This document shows positions 26,780-35,719 of a DNA stretch of 41,720 nt, in pieces. Both the position numbers and the translations under genes were made by a program. Under the pieces are notes generated by a model that was not told the origin of the DNA, ran no database searches, and saw only the letters and a list, made by a program, of their open reading frames with translations. Positions within the stretch are counted from its first letter, which is position 1; every line of letters begins with the position of its first letter. This DNA comes from Marilutibacter aestuarii (GTDB taxonomy: Bacteria; Pseudomonadota; Gammaproteobacteria; Xanthomonadales; Xanthomonadaceae). The stretch is from assembly GCF_006546775.1 (NCBI RefSeq), contig NZ_VICE01000053.1, positions 1-41,720 on the forward strand, read 5' to 3'.

Positions 26780-28429
26780 TTGCGCCGGATCGCTCCACTC
26801 GCCATCGCCGTCACCCTGGCCATCGCCAGCGTCTGCGCCCCGGCCCAGGAGAACCGCCTGCCCGACATCGGCTCTTCGGCCGGCGAACTGCTGAGCCCGA
26901 CGCAGCAGGAGGAGTACGGCGCGATGATGCTCGCGCAGCTGCGGCATTACGAATACGTGCTCGAAGACCCGCTGATCGACAGCTGGCTGTCGGCGATGGG
27001 TGGCCAGCTCGCCGCCAACAGCGACCGCCCGACCCAGCCGTTCACCTTCTTCATGATGCGCGAGCGCCAGATCAACGCCTTCGCGACCCTGGGCGGCTAC
27101 ATCGGCGTGAACGCCGGCCTGGTCCTGGCCAGCGAGCGCGAGGACGAGGTCGCCGGCGTGGTCGCGCACGAGATCGCCCACGTTACCCAGTACCACGTGC
27201 TGCGCGGGGTCGAGCGGGCCCAGCGCGACCAGATCCCGATCCTGCTGGCGATGCTGGGCGCCCTCGCCGCCGCGCAGGCCGCGGGCGGCAATTCCGCCGA
27301 CGACGCCGCGCAGGCGGCGATGGTCGGCGCCATGGGCCTGATGCAGCAGCGACAGATCAACTACACCCGCGCCAACGAGTCCGAAGCGGACAGGCTGGGC
27401 ATCCAGACCTTGTCGCGCAGCGATTACGACCCGGTCGCGATGGCGGACTTTTTCGCGACGATGCAGGCAAAATCACGGACGAACGCCGCCAACTACTACG
27501 GCGACTTCCCGGATTACCTGCGCACCCACCCGGTCACGACCACGCGCATCACCGAGGCCAAGGAACGGGCCCGGCAGATCCGGCTTTCCCAGGGCGGCGG
27601 CGAAGTCTGCGTCCGCGCCCCCGATGGCGACGACGCCTGCCGCCAGGAGTCGGGGCGTCCGCGCTACGGTGGCGGCACGACGCCCAGCACCAACCCCCTG
27701 CTGCCCGGCGGGCTGGTGATCGACACCGACGCGCTGGCCAGCGGCGGCACCGGCCTGTACGAGATGGCGCGCGAGCGGCTGCGCGTGCTCAGCGCCGACA
27801 CGCCGGCCGAGGCGATCCGCGAGTACGCGCAGATCGCCCGTGCCGGCCGTCTCGACCAGGCGCAGCGATACGGCCAGGCCATCGCCCTGCTCCGCAATGG
27901 CAAGGCGCACGACGCCGCCACCCAGCTTGGCGCGCTGCACCGGGAGCGCCCCGATGACACCTGGGTGACACTGGGCCTGGCCGAGGCCGAGTCGCGCAGT
28001 GGCCAGCGCGAACAGGCCAACGACCGTTTCGAGGCCCTGCTGCGACGCTCGCCCAACGACCGCGCGGTCGCGCTCACCTATGCCCGCGCACTGGCCGAAT
28101 ACAACACCGTCGAGTCGGGCCAGCGGGCCCAGGCCGTGCTCCGCCCGCTGCTCTCGCGCTCCGGCGATGACCCGGAATTCCAGCAGGTGTTCGCGCGCGC
28201 CTGCGAGATCGCCGGCGACCCGATCCGAGCCGGCGAAGCGTATGCCGAGGCCGCGTATCTCAACGGCCGGCCGGAACTGGCCCTGACGCGCCTGAACCTG
28301 CTCAAGAAACGCGATGACCTGGACTACTACGCCCGCGCCCGGATCGAATCGCGGATCGCCGCGATCACTCCGACCGTGCTCGAACTGCGTCGCCAAGGCA
28401 TCCGCGACGAGGATCTCGAGCGCGACTGA
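26780..28429 (+). CDS. BepA-like M48 metalloprotease with TPR repeats (549 aa)
   Basis: A periplasmic zinc metallopeptidase related to BepA/YfgC, which maintains outer-membrane protein assembly. A signal peptide (IAPLAIAVTLAIASVCAPAQ) begins directly at the proposed TTG start at 26780, which has GAGG six bases upstream. An ATG at 26738 is the alternative, but it adds an odd proline-rich lead and has no ribosome site. The zinc motif is H130-E131-I-A-H134 and the third ligand is in NESEADRLG. The C-terminal half (about 330-540) is TPR-like helical repeats, as in BepA. It is about 60 residues longer than E. coli BepA. Confidence 0.88.
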   Translation: MRRIAPLAIAVTLAIASVCAPAQENRLPDIGSSAGELLSPTQQEEYGAMMLAQLRHYEYVLEDPLIDSWLSAMGGQLAANSDRPTQPFTFFMMRERQINAFATLGGYIGVNAGLVLASEREDEVAGVVAHEIAHVTQYHVLRGVERAQRDQIPILLAMLGALAAAQAAGGNSADDAAQAAMVGAMGLMQQRQINYTRANESEADRLGIQTLSRSDYDPVAMADFFATMQAKSRTNAANYYGDFPDYLRTHPVTTTRITEAKERARQIRLSQGGGEVCVRAPDGDDACRQESGRPRYGGGTTPSTNPLLPGGLVIDTDALASGGTGLYEMARERLRVLSADTPAEAIREYAQIARAGRLDQAQRYGQAIALLRNGKAHDAATQLGALHRERPDDTWVTLGLAEAESRSGQREQANDRFEALLRRSPNDRAVALTYARALAEYNTVESGQRAQAVLRPLLSRSGDDPEFQQVFARACEIAGDPIRAGEAYAEAAYLNGRPELALTRLNLLKKRDDLDYYARARIESRIAAITPTVLELRRQGIRDEDLERD

Positions 28430-28464
28430 GTCCTGGGCAGCCCTGCGCGATGCGACGGGCCACC

Positions 28465-28493
28465 CTGTCACGCGGCAGTCATAAAACCGTAGT
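28465..28493 (+). promoter_or_regulatory. PHO box of the phoB operon
   Basis: Three 7-base elements, CTGTCAC, CAGTCAT and CCGTAGT, recur exactly every 11 bases and are separated by 4-base spacers (GCGG, AAAA). This is the PhoB binding architecture. It lies 192 bases upstream of phoB and implies autoregulation under phosphate starvation. Confidence 0.8.
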
Positions 28494-28684
28494 CTACTGG
28501 GGTCGCTTCGGGGAGCCAGACGCGCTCCGGGCATGCAGCCAGGACGCATGCCCCGGTCCCCGGCCGGACCCGCTCCGGCCGTGCCAGCGAAGCCGGACCC
28601 GGCCCCGTGCCGGCTCCGTCGACCCGGGATCCGCCAGGCCGGCCGAACCCGGGATGGCTCGCTTCAACCCCCACTGGTGACCGC

Positions 28685-29380
28685 GTGCAGAAGCGCATCC
28701 TGATCGTAGAAGACGAACCCGCCATCCGGGACATGGTGTCCTTTGCACTGCGCAAGGGCGAATACGAGCCCATCCATGCCGGGGACGCGCGCGAAGCGCA
28801 GTCGGCCATCGCCGACCGGGTGCCCGACCTCATCCTGCTCGACTGGATGCTGCCCGGCACCAGCGGCCTGGAACTGGCGCGACGCTGGCGCAAGGAGTCG
28901 CTGACCCGCGAGATCCCGATCATCATGCTGACCGCCCGCGGCGAGGAGAACGACCGCGTGGGCGGCCTGGAAGCCGGCGTCGACGACTACGTGGTCAAGC
29001 CCTTCTCGGCGCGCGAACTGCTGGCGCGCATCCGCGCGGTACTGCGACGCTCGCGCGAGGACGACGAGGACGGCAGCGTCTCGGTCGGCGGCCTGCGCAT
29101 CGATGGCGCCGCGCACCGCGTGTTCGCCGACGACCAGCCGGTGCAGATCGGCCCCACCGAGTACCGCCTGTTGCACTTCTTCATGACCCATCCCGAGCGC
29201 GTGTACTCGCGCACGCAGCTGCTCGACCACGTCTGGGGCGGCAGCGTCTATGTCGAGGAGCGCACGGTCGATGTGCACATCCGCCGCCTGCGCAAGACAC
29301 TGGAGCCTCACGCCTACGACGGCATGGTCCAGACCGTGCGCGGGTCCGGTTACCGCTTCTCGGCCTCGGCCGAAGCCTGA
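28685..29380 (+). CDS. phoB: Phosphate regulon response regulator PhoB
   Basis: PhoB activates the phosphate-starvation regulon when phosphorylated by PhoR. The receiver domain has D10, the phospho-acceptor D53 (LLDWMLPG) and K105 (VVKPFS). The winged-helix output domain (about 130-228) includes YVEERTVDVHIRRLRKTL and GSGYRF. The GTG at 28685 gives the family-typical start (V/M)QKRILIVEDE; the open frame upstream to 28607 is not conserved-looking. Length 231 aa matches E. coli. It is first in an operon with phoR, ppk and ppx, behind a PHO box. Confidence 0.96.
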   Translation: MQKRILIVEDEPAIRDMVSFALRKGEYEPIHAGDAREAQSAIADRVPDLILLDWMLPGTSGLELARRWRKESLTREIPIIMLTARGEENDRVGGLEAGVDDYVVKPFSARELLARIRAVLRRSREDDEDGSVSVGGLRIDGAAHRVFADDQPVQIGPTEYRLLHFFMTHPERVYSRTQLLDHVWGGSVYVEERTVDVHIRRLRKTLEPHAYDGMVQTVRGSGYRFSASAEA

Positions 29381-29449
29381 CCCGGGCCGGACACCGCGGG
29401 CGCTCCGTCCGCACCGCGGTCCGGCCGACCGGATTACACTCTGACTGCC

Positions 29450-30793
29450 ATGCCTCCCCGCGCCCGCACCGCCTGGTTCCGTACCCTCGGCCTGCTCCTG
29501 CTCATCCTGGCCGCTGCCACGGTGCTGGGCCTGCTGAGCGGGCAGCTGTTCCCTTTCCTCACCGTCACCGCCCTGGGCATCGTGGCATGGCATTACTGGC
29601 GCCTGCGCAAGGTACTCATACGCCTGACCGCGCGCCAGCGGCTGACGCCGTCCAACAGCGACGGCGTGTGGAACGAACTCGACCGGCTGCTCTACCGCAC
29701 CCAGGGCGAGATGCGCGCGCGCAAGCGCCGGTTGATGGAAATGCTGCGCGCCTACCGCGCCGCCGCCGCCGCCCTCCCCGACGCGATCATCGTGGTCGAG
29801 CGCAACAGCCAGCGCATCCAGTGGTTCAACGAAGCCGGCACGCGCCTGCTGGGCTTGCGCTACCCGGATGACATCGGCGCCTCGCTCGTCCAGCGCCTGC
29901 AACCGATGCCGCTCGCGCACTGGATGGCCGCGGGCCGCAACGCCGAGCCGCTGGAGACCTATTCGCCGTTCAACCCCGGCGCGACCCTCAGCCTGCGCCT
30001 GATCCCCTATTCGGAGAACCTGTGGCTGCTGGTGGCACGCGACGTCAGCCGCCTGCTGCAGCTCGAGCAGATGCGGCGGGACTTCGTCGCCAACGTATCC
30101 CACGAACTGCGCACCCCCCTGACGGTCATCCATGGCTACCTGGACATGCTCGATCCGGAAGAGCAGCCCGACTGGGCGCCGATGCTGGCCGAGATGCAGC
30201 GCCAGTCGCAGCGGATGACCCAGCTCGTCGAGGACCTGTTGACGCTGTCGCGGCTGGAGTCCCAGGACCACCTGCAGGCCGAGGAGCACGTGTCGATGGC
30301 CTCGATGCTGCATACCCTCCGCCGAGAGGCCGCCGCGCTCAGCCAGGGCCGCCACCAGATCGACATCGACGACAGCGCCCACGTTGACCTGCTGGGCTCG
30401 GGCAAGGAGCTGCACAGCGCGTTCTCCAACCTCGTCAGCAACGCCGTGCGCTACACCCCGGCCGGCGGCCGCATCGAGATCGCCTGGCGACCCGACGGCC
30501 AGGGCGGCGTCGCCCTGCAGGTCACCGACAGCGGCTACGGCATCCCCGCCAGCCACCTGCCCCGCATCACCGAGCGCTTCTACCGGGTCTCCACCAGCCG
30601 CTCGCGCGAAAGCGGCGGCACCGGGCTGGGCCTGGCCATCGTCAAGCACGTGCTCCAGCTCCACGAAGCCCGCCTGGAGATCAGCAGCGAAGTCGGCCAG
30701 GGCAGCACCTTCTCCTGCCACTTCGGCGCCGGACGCGTGCGGCCCCACGACCTGCCGGCGCCCATCGATCCGCCCGCCCCCGTACACTCCTGA
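29450..30793 (+). CDS. phoR: Phosphate regulon sensor histidine kinase PhoR
   Basis: This inner-membrane kinase senses phosphate status through the Pst/PhoU system and phosphorylates PhoB. Two N-terminal membrane segments lie at about 9-29 and 34-50, with almost no periplasmic loop, as is characteristic of PhoR. A PAS domain follows at about 100-195. The HisKA domain carries H218 (NVSHELRTPL), and the ATPase domain has N, G1 and G2 boxes (NLVSNAVRYT, DSGYGI, GTGLGLAI). The 69-base gap to phoB and 3-base gap to ppk support one operon. Confidence 0.95.
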   Translation: MPPRARTAWFRTLGLLLLILAAATVLGLLSGQLFPFLTVTALGIVAWHYWRLRKVLIRLTARQRLTPSNSDGVWNELDRLLYRTQGEMRARKRRLMEMLRAYRAAAAALPDAIIVVERNSQRIQWFNEAGTRLLGLRYPDDIGASLVQRLQPMPLAHWMAAGRNAEPLETYSPFNPGATLSLRLIPYSENLWLLVARDVSRLLQLEQMRRDFVANVSHELRTPLTVIHGYLDMLDPEEQPDWAPMLAEMQRQSQRMTQLVEDLLTLSRLESQDHLQAEEHVSMASMLHTLRREAAALSQGRHQIDIDDSAHVDLLGSGKELHSAFSNLVSNAVRYTPAGGRIEIAWRPDGQGGVALQVTDSGYGIPASHLPRITERFYRVSTSRSRESGGTGLGLAIVKHVLQLHEARLEISSEVGQGSTFSCHFGAGRVRPHDLPAPIDPPAPVHS

Positions 30794-30796
30794 GGC

Positions 30797-32905
30797 ATGT
30801 CCATGAACGCCGCTCACGACACGCCCCCCCATGACGCCGCCACCGGCGACGCGGGCTCGCTCTACGATCCGTCGCTGTACTTCAACCGCGAACTGTCGCA
30901 GCTGGACTTCAACTTCCGCGTGCTCGCCCAGGCCCGCGACGAGAGCGTGCCGCTGCTGGAGCGGCTCAAGTACCTGTGCATCTCCTGCACCAACCTCGAC
31001 GAGTTCTTCGAGATCCGCGCCGGCACCCTGCGCCACGCCGGCGACCTGGGCCTGATGCCGGCCCCGGACGGCCTGTCGCCGTCGACCGTGCTGGCGCGCA
31101 TCCACGATCGCGCCGCCGAACTGGTCAGCGCGCAGTACGACTGCTGGAACCACGTGCTGCGCCCGGCCCTGGACGAAGCCGGCGTGCGCGTGCTGGGCCG
31201 CGACAGCTGGAACAGCCGGCAGAAGCGCTGGCTGCTGGCGTATTTCCGCGACGAGATCATGCCGGTGCTGTCGCCGCTGGGCCTGGACCCGGCGCATCCG
31301 TTCCCGAAGATCCTCAACAAGTCGCTCAACATCGTCGTCGTGCTGAAGGGCCGCGACGCCTTCGGCCGCGACGGCAACCTCGCCATCGTGCGCGCGCCGC
31401 GCTCGCTGCCGCGCATCATCCAGTTGCCCGAGAACGTGTCGGGCGGGCCGAACGACTTCGTGTTCCTGTCCGCGGTCCTGTCGACCTTCGTGGACGAACT
31501 GTTCCCCGGCATGGAGGTCAAGGGCGCCTACCAGTTCCGCGTCACCCGCAACTCGGAACTGCTGGTCGACGAGGAGGAAGTGGACAACATCGCCCTGGCG
31601 TTGCGCGATGAGCTGGTCGGCCGCGGCTACCTGCGCGCGGTGCGCCTGGAGATCGCCGACCAGTGCCCGGACGAGATCGTCCGCACCCTGCTGGAGAACT
31701 TCGACCTCAACGAGAACGCCGTGTACCGGATCAACGGGCCGGTGAACCTCAACCGTGTCATCCAGGTCTACGACCTGGTCACCCGGATGGACCTGAAGTT
31801 CCCGCCGTTCCAGCAGCGCCAGCTGCCCGGCAGCGAGGCGATGTTCGACCGCATCGGCCGCGGCGACGTGCTGCTGCACCATCCCTTCGACGCCTTCACC
31901 CCGGTACTGGAACTGCTCCGCCAGGCCGCCGAGGACCCCCACGTCCTGGCGATCAAGCAGACCCTGTACCGCTCGGGCAAGGATTCGCCGATCGTCGAAC
32001 AACTCGTGCAGGCCGCGCGCAACGGCAAGGACGTGACCGCGGTCGTGGAGCTGCGCGCGCGTTTCGACGAAGAGGCCAACCTGGGCTTCGCCGACCGCCT
32101 GCAAGAGGCCGGGGTGCAGGTCGTCTACGGCGTGGTGGGCTTCAAGACCCACGCCAAGATGCTGTTGATCGTGCGGCGCGAGGACGGCAGGCTGCGTCGC
32201 TACGTGCACATGGGCACCGGCAACTACCATTCCGGCACCGCCCGCCTCTACACCGACCTGGGCCTGTTCACGGCCAACCCGGAGATCGGCAACGACGTGC
32301 ACCTGATCTTCCAGCAGCTGTCCGGCCTGGCCCCGTCGATCAAGCTCAAGCGCCTGCTGCAGTCGCCCTTCACCCTGCACGACGGGGTGCTCAAGCGGAT
32401 CGACCGCGAGACCCAGCACGCCCGTGCCGGCCGACCGGCCCATATCGTCGCCAAGATGAACGCGCTCAACGAACCCCAGGTCGTGCGCGCGCTCTACCGC
32501 GCCTCCCAGGCAGGCGTGCAGATCGACCTGATCGTGCGCAGCGCCTGCACCCTGCGTCCCGGCGTGCCGGGGGTGTCGGACAACATCCGGGTGCGCTCGA
32601 TCGTCGGCCGCTTCCTCGAGCACCATCGCGTCTACTGGTTCGCCAACGACGGCCAGCCCGACCTGCTGTGCTCGAGCGCCGACTGGCTGGAACGCAACCT
32701 GCTGCGGCGCGTGGAAACCTGCTTCCCGATCCTCGACCCGGAGGTGGCGGCGAGGATCCACGCCGAGGTCGTGGTGAACTACCTCAGCGACAACGTCAAC
32801 GCCTGGACCCTGCGCAGCGACGGCAGCTACGCGCCGGTCACGCCCGCCGAGGGCGAGGCCCCGCATGCCGCGCAGCTTTCCCTGTTGGCGTCGATCTGCG
32901 GATGA
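30797..32905 (+). CDS. ppk: Polyphosphate kinase 1
   Basis: PPK1 reversibly transfers the terminal phosphate of ATP to polyphosphate. All four PPK domains are present: N-terminal (YFNRELSQLDFNFRVL), middle, and the two PLD-like C-terminal domains. The autophosphorylated histidine is H452 (GFKTHAKM) and the second catalytic one is H609 (FLEHHRVYW), spaced 157 as in E. coli. Length 702 aa is normal. An ATG at 30803 would shorten the product by two residues and has a better-spaced GAGG. Placement behind phoR puts polyphosphate synthesis under phosphate control. Confidence 0.97.
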   Translation: MSMNAAHDTPPHDAATGDAGSLYDPSLYFNRELSQLDFNFRVLAQARDESVPLLERLKYLCISCTNLDEFFEIRAGTLRHAGDLGLMPAPDGLSPSTVLARIHDRAAELVSAQYDCWNHVLRPALDEAGVRVLGRDSWNSRQKRWLLAYFRDEIMPVLSPLGLDPAHPFPKILNKSLNIVVVLKGRDAFGRDGNLAIVRAPRSLPRIIQLPENVSGGPNDFVFLSAVLSTFVDELFPGMEVKGAYQFRVTRNSELLVDEEEVDNIALALRDELVGRGYLRAVRLEIADQCPDEIVRTLLENFDLNENAVYRINGPVNLNRVIQVYDLVTRMDLKFPPFQQRQLPGSEAMFDRIGRGDVLLHHPFDAFTPVLELLRQAAEDPHVLAIKQTLYRSGKDSPIVEQLVQAARNGKDVTAVVELRARFDEEANLGFADRLQEAGVQVVYGVVGFKTHAKMLLIVRREDGRLRRYVHMGTGNYHSGTARLYTDLGLFTANPEIGNDVHLIFQQLSGLAPSIKLKRLLQSPFTLHDGVLKRIDRETQHARAGRPAHIVAKMNALNEPQVVRALYRASQAGVQIDLIVRSACTLRPGVPGVSDNIRVRSIVGRFLEHHRVYWFANDGQPDLLCSSADWLERNLLRRVETCFPILDPEVAARIHAEVVVNYLSDNVNAWTLRSDGSYAPVTPAEGEAPHAAQLSLLASICG

Positions 32906-34449
32906 ACGATCATCTCCGCATGAACGGTTTGTTGCATGCGGCGAGACTGCCCCTCAAGGACGGCGACCTGGTGGCCGCCGTCGACCTTGGCTCCAACAGC
33001 TTCCACATGATGGTGTCCCGCTACATGCTGGGACAGCTGCGCACGGTCGACCGCCTGCGCGAGACGGTGCGCCTGGCCGAAGGCCTGGACGGCAAGGGCG
33101 GCCTGACCCCCGAGGTGCGCACGCGGGCCTTCGACTGCCTGGCGCGCTTCGGCCAGCGCCTGCGCGACATCCCGCCCCAGCGCGTTCGCGCGATCGCGAC
33201 CAATACCGTGCGCAGGCTCTCGGCGCCGCAGGCCTTCCTGGTGCCCGCGGAGACCGCGCTGGGCCATGCCATCGAAGTGGTCTCAGGACGCGAGGAAGCG
33301 CGCCTGATCTACCTGGGCGTGGCCCACGCACAACCGCCCAAGCCGCGGCAGCTGCGCCTGGTGATGGACATCGGCGGCGGTTCCACGGAATTCATCATCG
33401 GCTCGGGCTTCGACGCGATCGAACGCGAGAGCCTGCAGGTCGGTTGCGTGGCCAGCACGCGGCGCTTCTTCGGCAACGGCAAGCTGTCGCGCAAGAAGTG
33501 GAACGCGGCCCTGGCCGAGATCAGCGCCGAGTTCCAGCAGTTCGCCAATGCCTACCGCTCGCTCGGCTGGGACGAGGCGATCGGCGCTTCCGGCACCTGC
33601 AAGGCGATCGGCGAGATCTGCCGGACGATGAAGCTCACCAAGGGCGCGATCACCGCCGAGGCCCTGCCGCCCTTGCGCGACCGCCTGCTGGAGGCCTCCA
33701 GCCTGGACCAGATCGACCTGCCGGGGCTGTCGGCCGAGCGCCGGCCGGTCATCGCCGGCGGCATCCTGATCATGCAGGCGGCCTTCGATGCGCTCGGCCT
33801 GCAACGCATGGCCGTCAGCAAGGCGGCGATGCGCGAGGGCGTGCTCTACGACATGGTCGGTCGCGGCGGCGAGCACGATCCGCGCGAATCCGCGGTGGCC
33901 GCGCTCATGCAGCGCTACGGCATCGATGCGGCCCAGGCGCGACGCGTCGAAGCGACCGCGGTGCGGTTGTTCGACCAGGTCGCCGACGCCTGGGGCATGG
34001 ACGAAGACGACCGGGTGATGCTGGTCAACGCCGCGCGCCTGCACGAGATCGGCCTGTCCATCGCCCACAGCCAGTACCACGTGCATGGCGCCTACCTGGC
34101 CGAGCACACCGACATCTCGGGCTTCTCGCGGCAACAGCAGCAGTTCCTCGCCGCGATGATCCGCACGCACCGGCGCCGGATCCCGAAATCCGCCTTCGAC
34201 GCACTGCCCGACCGCCTGCTGGCGTCGGCGCGCCACTGCTCGGCGCTGCTGCGCCTGGCGGTCCTGCTGCACCGCTCGCACGAGGCCGACCCCATCCCGC
34301 AACTGGACCTGGTCGCCGAGGACAACCACCTCGAACTGACCCTGCCGCGGCGCTGGCTGGAGGCGCGGCCGCTGCTGCAGGCCGACCTGGAAGGCGAATC
34401 GGGTGACATCGCCGGCCTGGGCATCTCCTTCGGCTACCACGAGAGCTGA
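32902..34449 (+). CDS. ppx: Exopolyphosphatase (Ppx/GppA family)
   Basis: The enzyme removes terminal phosphate from polyphosphate; the family also hydrolyses pppGpp. The ASKHA fold motifs are AVDLGSNSFHMMV and VMDIGGGSTEFIIG, with the catalytic glutamate region SGREEARLIYLG. A C-terminal HD-type domain (HEIGLSIAHSQYH) completes a 515-residue full-length form. The start overlaps the ppk stop as ATGA; a second ATG at 32920 would also work. Pairing with ppk is the usual polyphosphate operon. Confidence 0.95.
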   Translation: MNDHLRMNGLLHAARLPLKDGDLVAAVDLGSNSFHMMVSRYMLGQLRTVDRLRETVRLAEGLDGKGGLTPEVRTRAFDCLARFGQRLRDIPPQRVRAIATNTVRRLSAPQAFLVPAETALGHAIEVVSGREEARLIYLGVAHAQPPKPRQLRLVMDIGGGSTEFIIGSGFDAIERESLQVGCVASTRRFFGNGKLSRKKWNAALAEISAEFQQFANAYRSLGWDEAIGASGTCKAIGEICRTMKLTKGAITAEALPPLRDRLLEASSLDQIDLPGLSAERRPVIAGGILIMQAAFDALGLQRMAVSKAAMREGVLYDMVGRGGEHDPRESAVAALMQRYGIDAAQARRVEATAVRLFDQVADAWGMDEDDRVMLVNAARLHEIGLSIAHSQYHVHGAYLAEHTDISGFSRQQQQFLAAMIRTHRRRIPKSAFDALPDRLLASARHCSALLRLAVLLHRSHEADPIPQLDLVAEDNHLELTLPRRWLEARPLLQADLEGESGDIAGLGISFGYHES

Positions 34450-34557
34450 GCGCGCCCCCGGCGCGACCGCAGGCAGGCGTCGTCATCCCCGCGTAACCCC
34501 CCTGCCACGGCGCCTACACCTGGCAGGAGGATGCTTCCCCAAACCGGGGAGGCGTGC

Positions 34558-35709
34558 ATGCGCTACACCATCGTCACCGAGACGTATCCGCCCGAGATCA
34601 ACGGCGTCGCCCTGACCGTGCAGCGCCTGGAGCGCGGCCTGCGGGCCCGCGGCCACCATGTCGAAGTGGTGCGTCCGCGCCAGGGACGCGACGATCGCGC
34701 CCAGCCCCACGAACACCTGGTGCCCGGGCTCCCCCTGCCCCGCTATCCCGGCCTGCGCCTGGGCCTGCCGGCCGGCCGCGCGCTCAAGCGGCTGTGGCGC
34801 GCCACGGCTCCGGACGCCGTCTATGTCGCCACCGAAGGGCCACTGGGCTGGTCGGCGGTCCGCACGGCCCGCGCCCTGGGCATCCCCGCCGCCACCGGCC
34901 TGCACACCCGTTTCGACGAGTACATGCGTGACTACGGTGCCGCCGTGCTCGAAGGCCCGGCGCTGGGGTGGATGCGCCACTTCCACAATCGCGCCAGCGC
35001 CACCCTCGTGCCGACCGCGGAACTGGCCGGCTTCCTGCGCGAACGCGGCTTCCGCGACGTGCTGCAGCTGCCGCGCGCGGTGGACACCGGGGCCTTCGAT
35101 CCCGCGCACCGGGACATCGCGCTGCGCCGCAGTTGGGGCGTGGCCGACGACGCCATCGCGGTGCTCTACCTGGGCCGCATCGCCGCGGAGAAGAACCTCG
35201 ACCTGGCCGTGCGCGCGTTCCGTGCGATCCAGGCACAGCGCCCGGACGCGCGCTTCGTTTGGGTCGGCGATGGACCCGAGCGTGCGCGCCTGCAGCGCGA
35301 CAACCCGGAGTTCGTCTTCTGCGGGATGCAGCGCGGCGAGGCCCTCTCGCGCCACTGCGCGAGCGGCGACCTGTTCCCGTTCCCGAGCCGCAGCGAAACC
35401 TTCGGCAACGTGACCCTGGAAGCCCTGGCCAGCGGCGTGCCAACGGTGGCCTTCGACTACGGCGCAGCACGCGAGCGCCTGCGCGACGGCCTGGACGGCT
35501 TCACCATCGCCGACGGCGACGACGACGCATTCGTGGCCGCGAGTTGCCGGATCGCGAGCGACGATGGCTTGCGCCGGCGCATGGCGAGCCAATGCCGGCA
35601 GGGGGTGGCGGCGCTGCGTCCCGAGCAGGTCGCCGCCGACCTGGACGCGATCCTGGAAGGCCTCGTCGACCCCGACACCGTATCCACCGCCATGGCCGGA
35701 GCGCCATGA
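34558..35709 (+). CDS. GT4-family glycosyltransferase, lipid/mannosyl type (383 aa)
   Basis: A GT-B fold retaining glycosyltransferase. The N-terminal domain starts TIVTETYPPEINGVALTVQRL, the opening typical of the SqdX/MgtA/PimB-like branch that glycosylates membrane lipids or mannosylates acceptors. The C-terminal nucleotide-sugar domain has YLGRIAAEKNLDLAVRAF and the EX7E motif in SETFGNVTLEALASGVP. GGGGAGG lies five bases before the ATG at 34558. It sits 108 bases behind ppx and 10 bases before a PAP2 phosphatase gene. Donor and acceptor cannot be decided from sequence. Confidence 0.88.
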   Translation: MRYTIVTETYPPEINGVALTVQRLERGLRARGHHVEVVRPRQGRDDRAQPHEHLVPGLPLPRYPGLRLGLPAGRALKRLWRATAPDAVYVATEGPLGWSAVRTARALGIPAATGLHTRFDEYMRDYGAAVLEGPALGWMRHFHNRASATLVPTAELAGFLRERGFRDVLQLPRAVDTGAFDPAHRDIALRRSWGVADDAIAVLYLGRIAAEKNLDLAVRAFRAIQAQRPDARFVWVGDGPERARLQRDNPEFVFCGMQRGEALSRHCASGDLFPFPSRSETFGNVTLEALASGVPTVAFDYGAARERLRDGLDGFTIADGDDDAFVAASCRIASDDGLRRRMASQCRQGVAALRPEQVAADLDAILEGLVDPDTVSTAMAGAP

Positions 35710-35719
35710 GGAGATGACG

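Noticed and set aside
28664-32866. A 1400-codon open frame on the minus strand opposite phoB, phoR and ppk
   Set aside because: The opposite strand encodes three well-recognised proteins with complete catalytic motifs. The antisense frame follows from high third-position GC, which removes stop codons; its translation is repetitive Gly/Ala/Val/Asp/His without family features.
34481-34509. A PHO box in front of the glycosyltransferase gene
   Set aside because: Only two weak half-sites keep the 11-base period and a third is one base out of phase. It is kept as part of a hypothesis and not annotated as a site.
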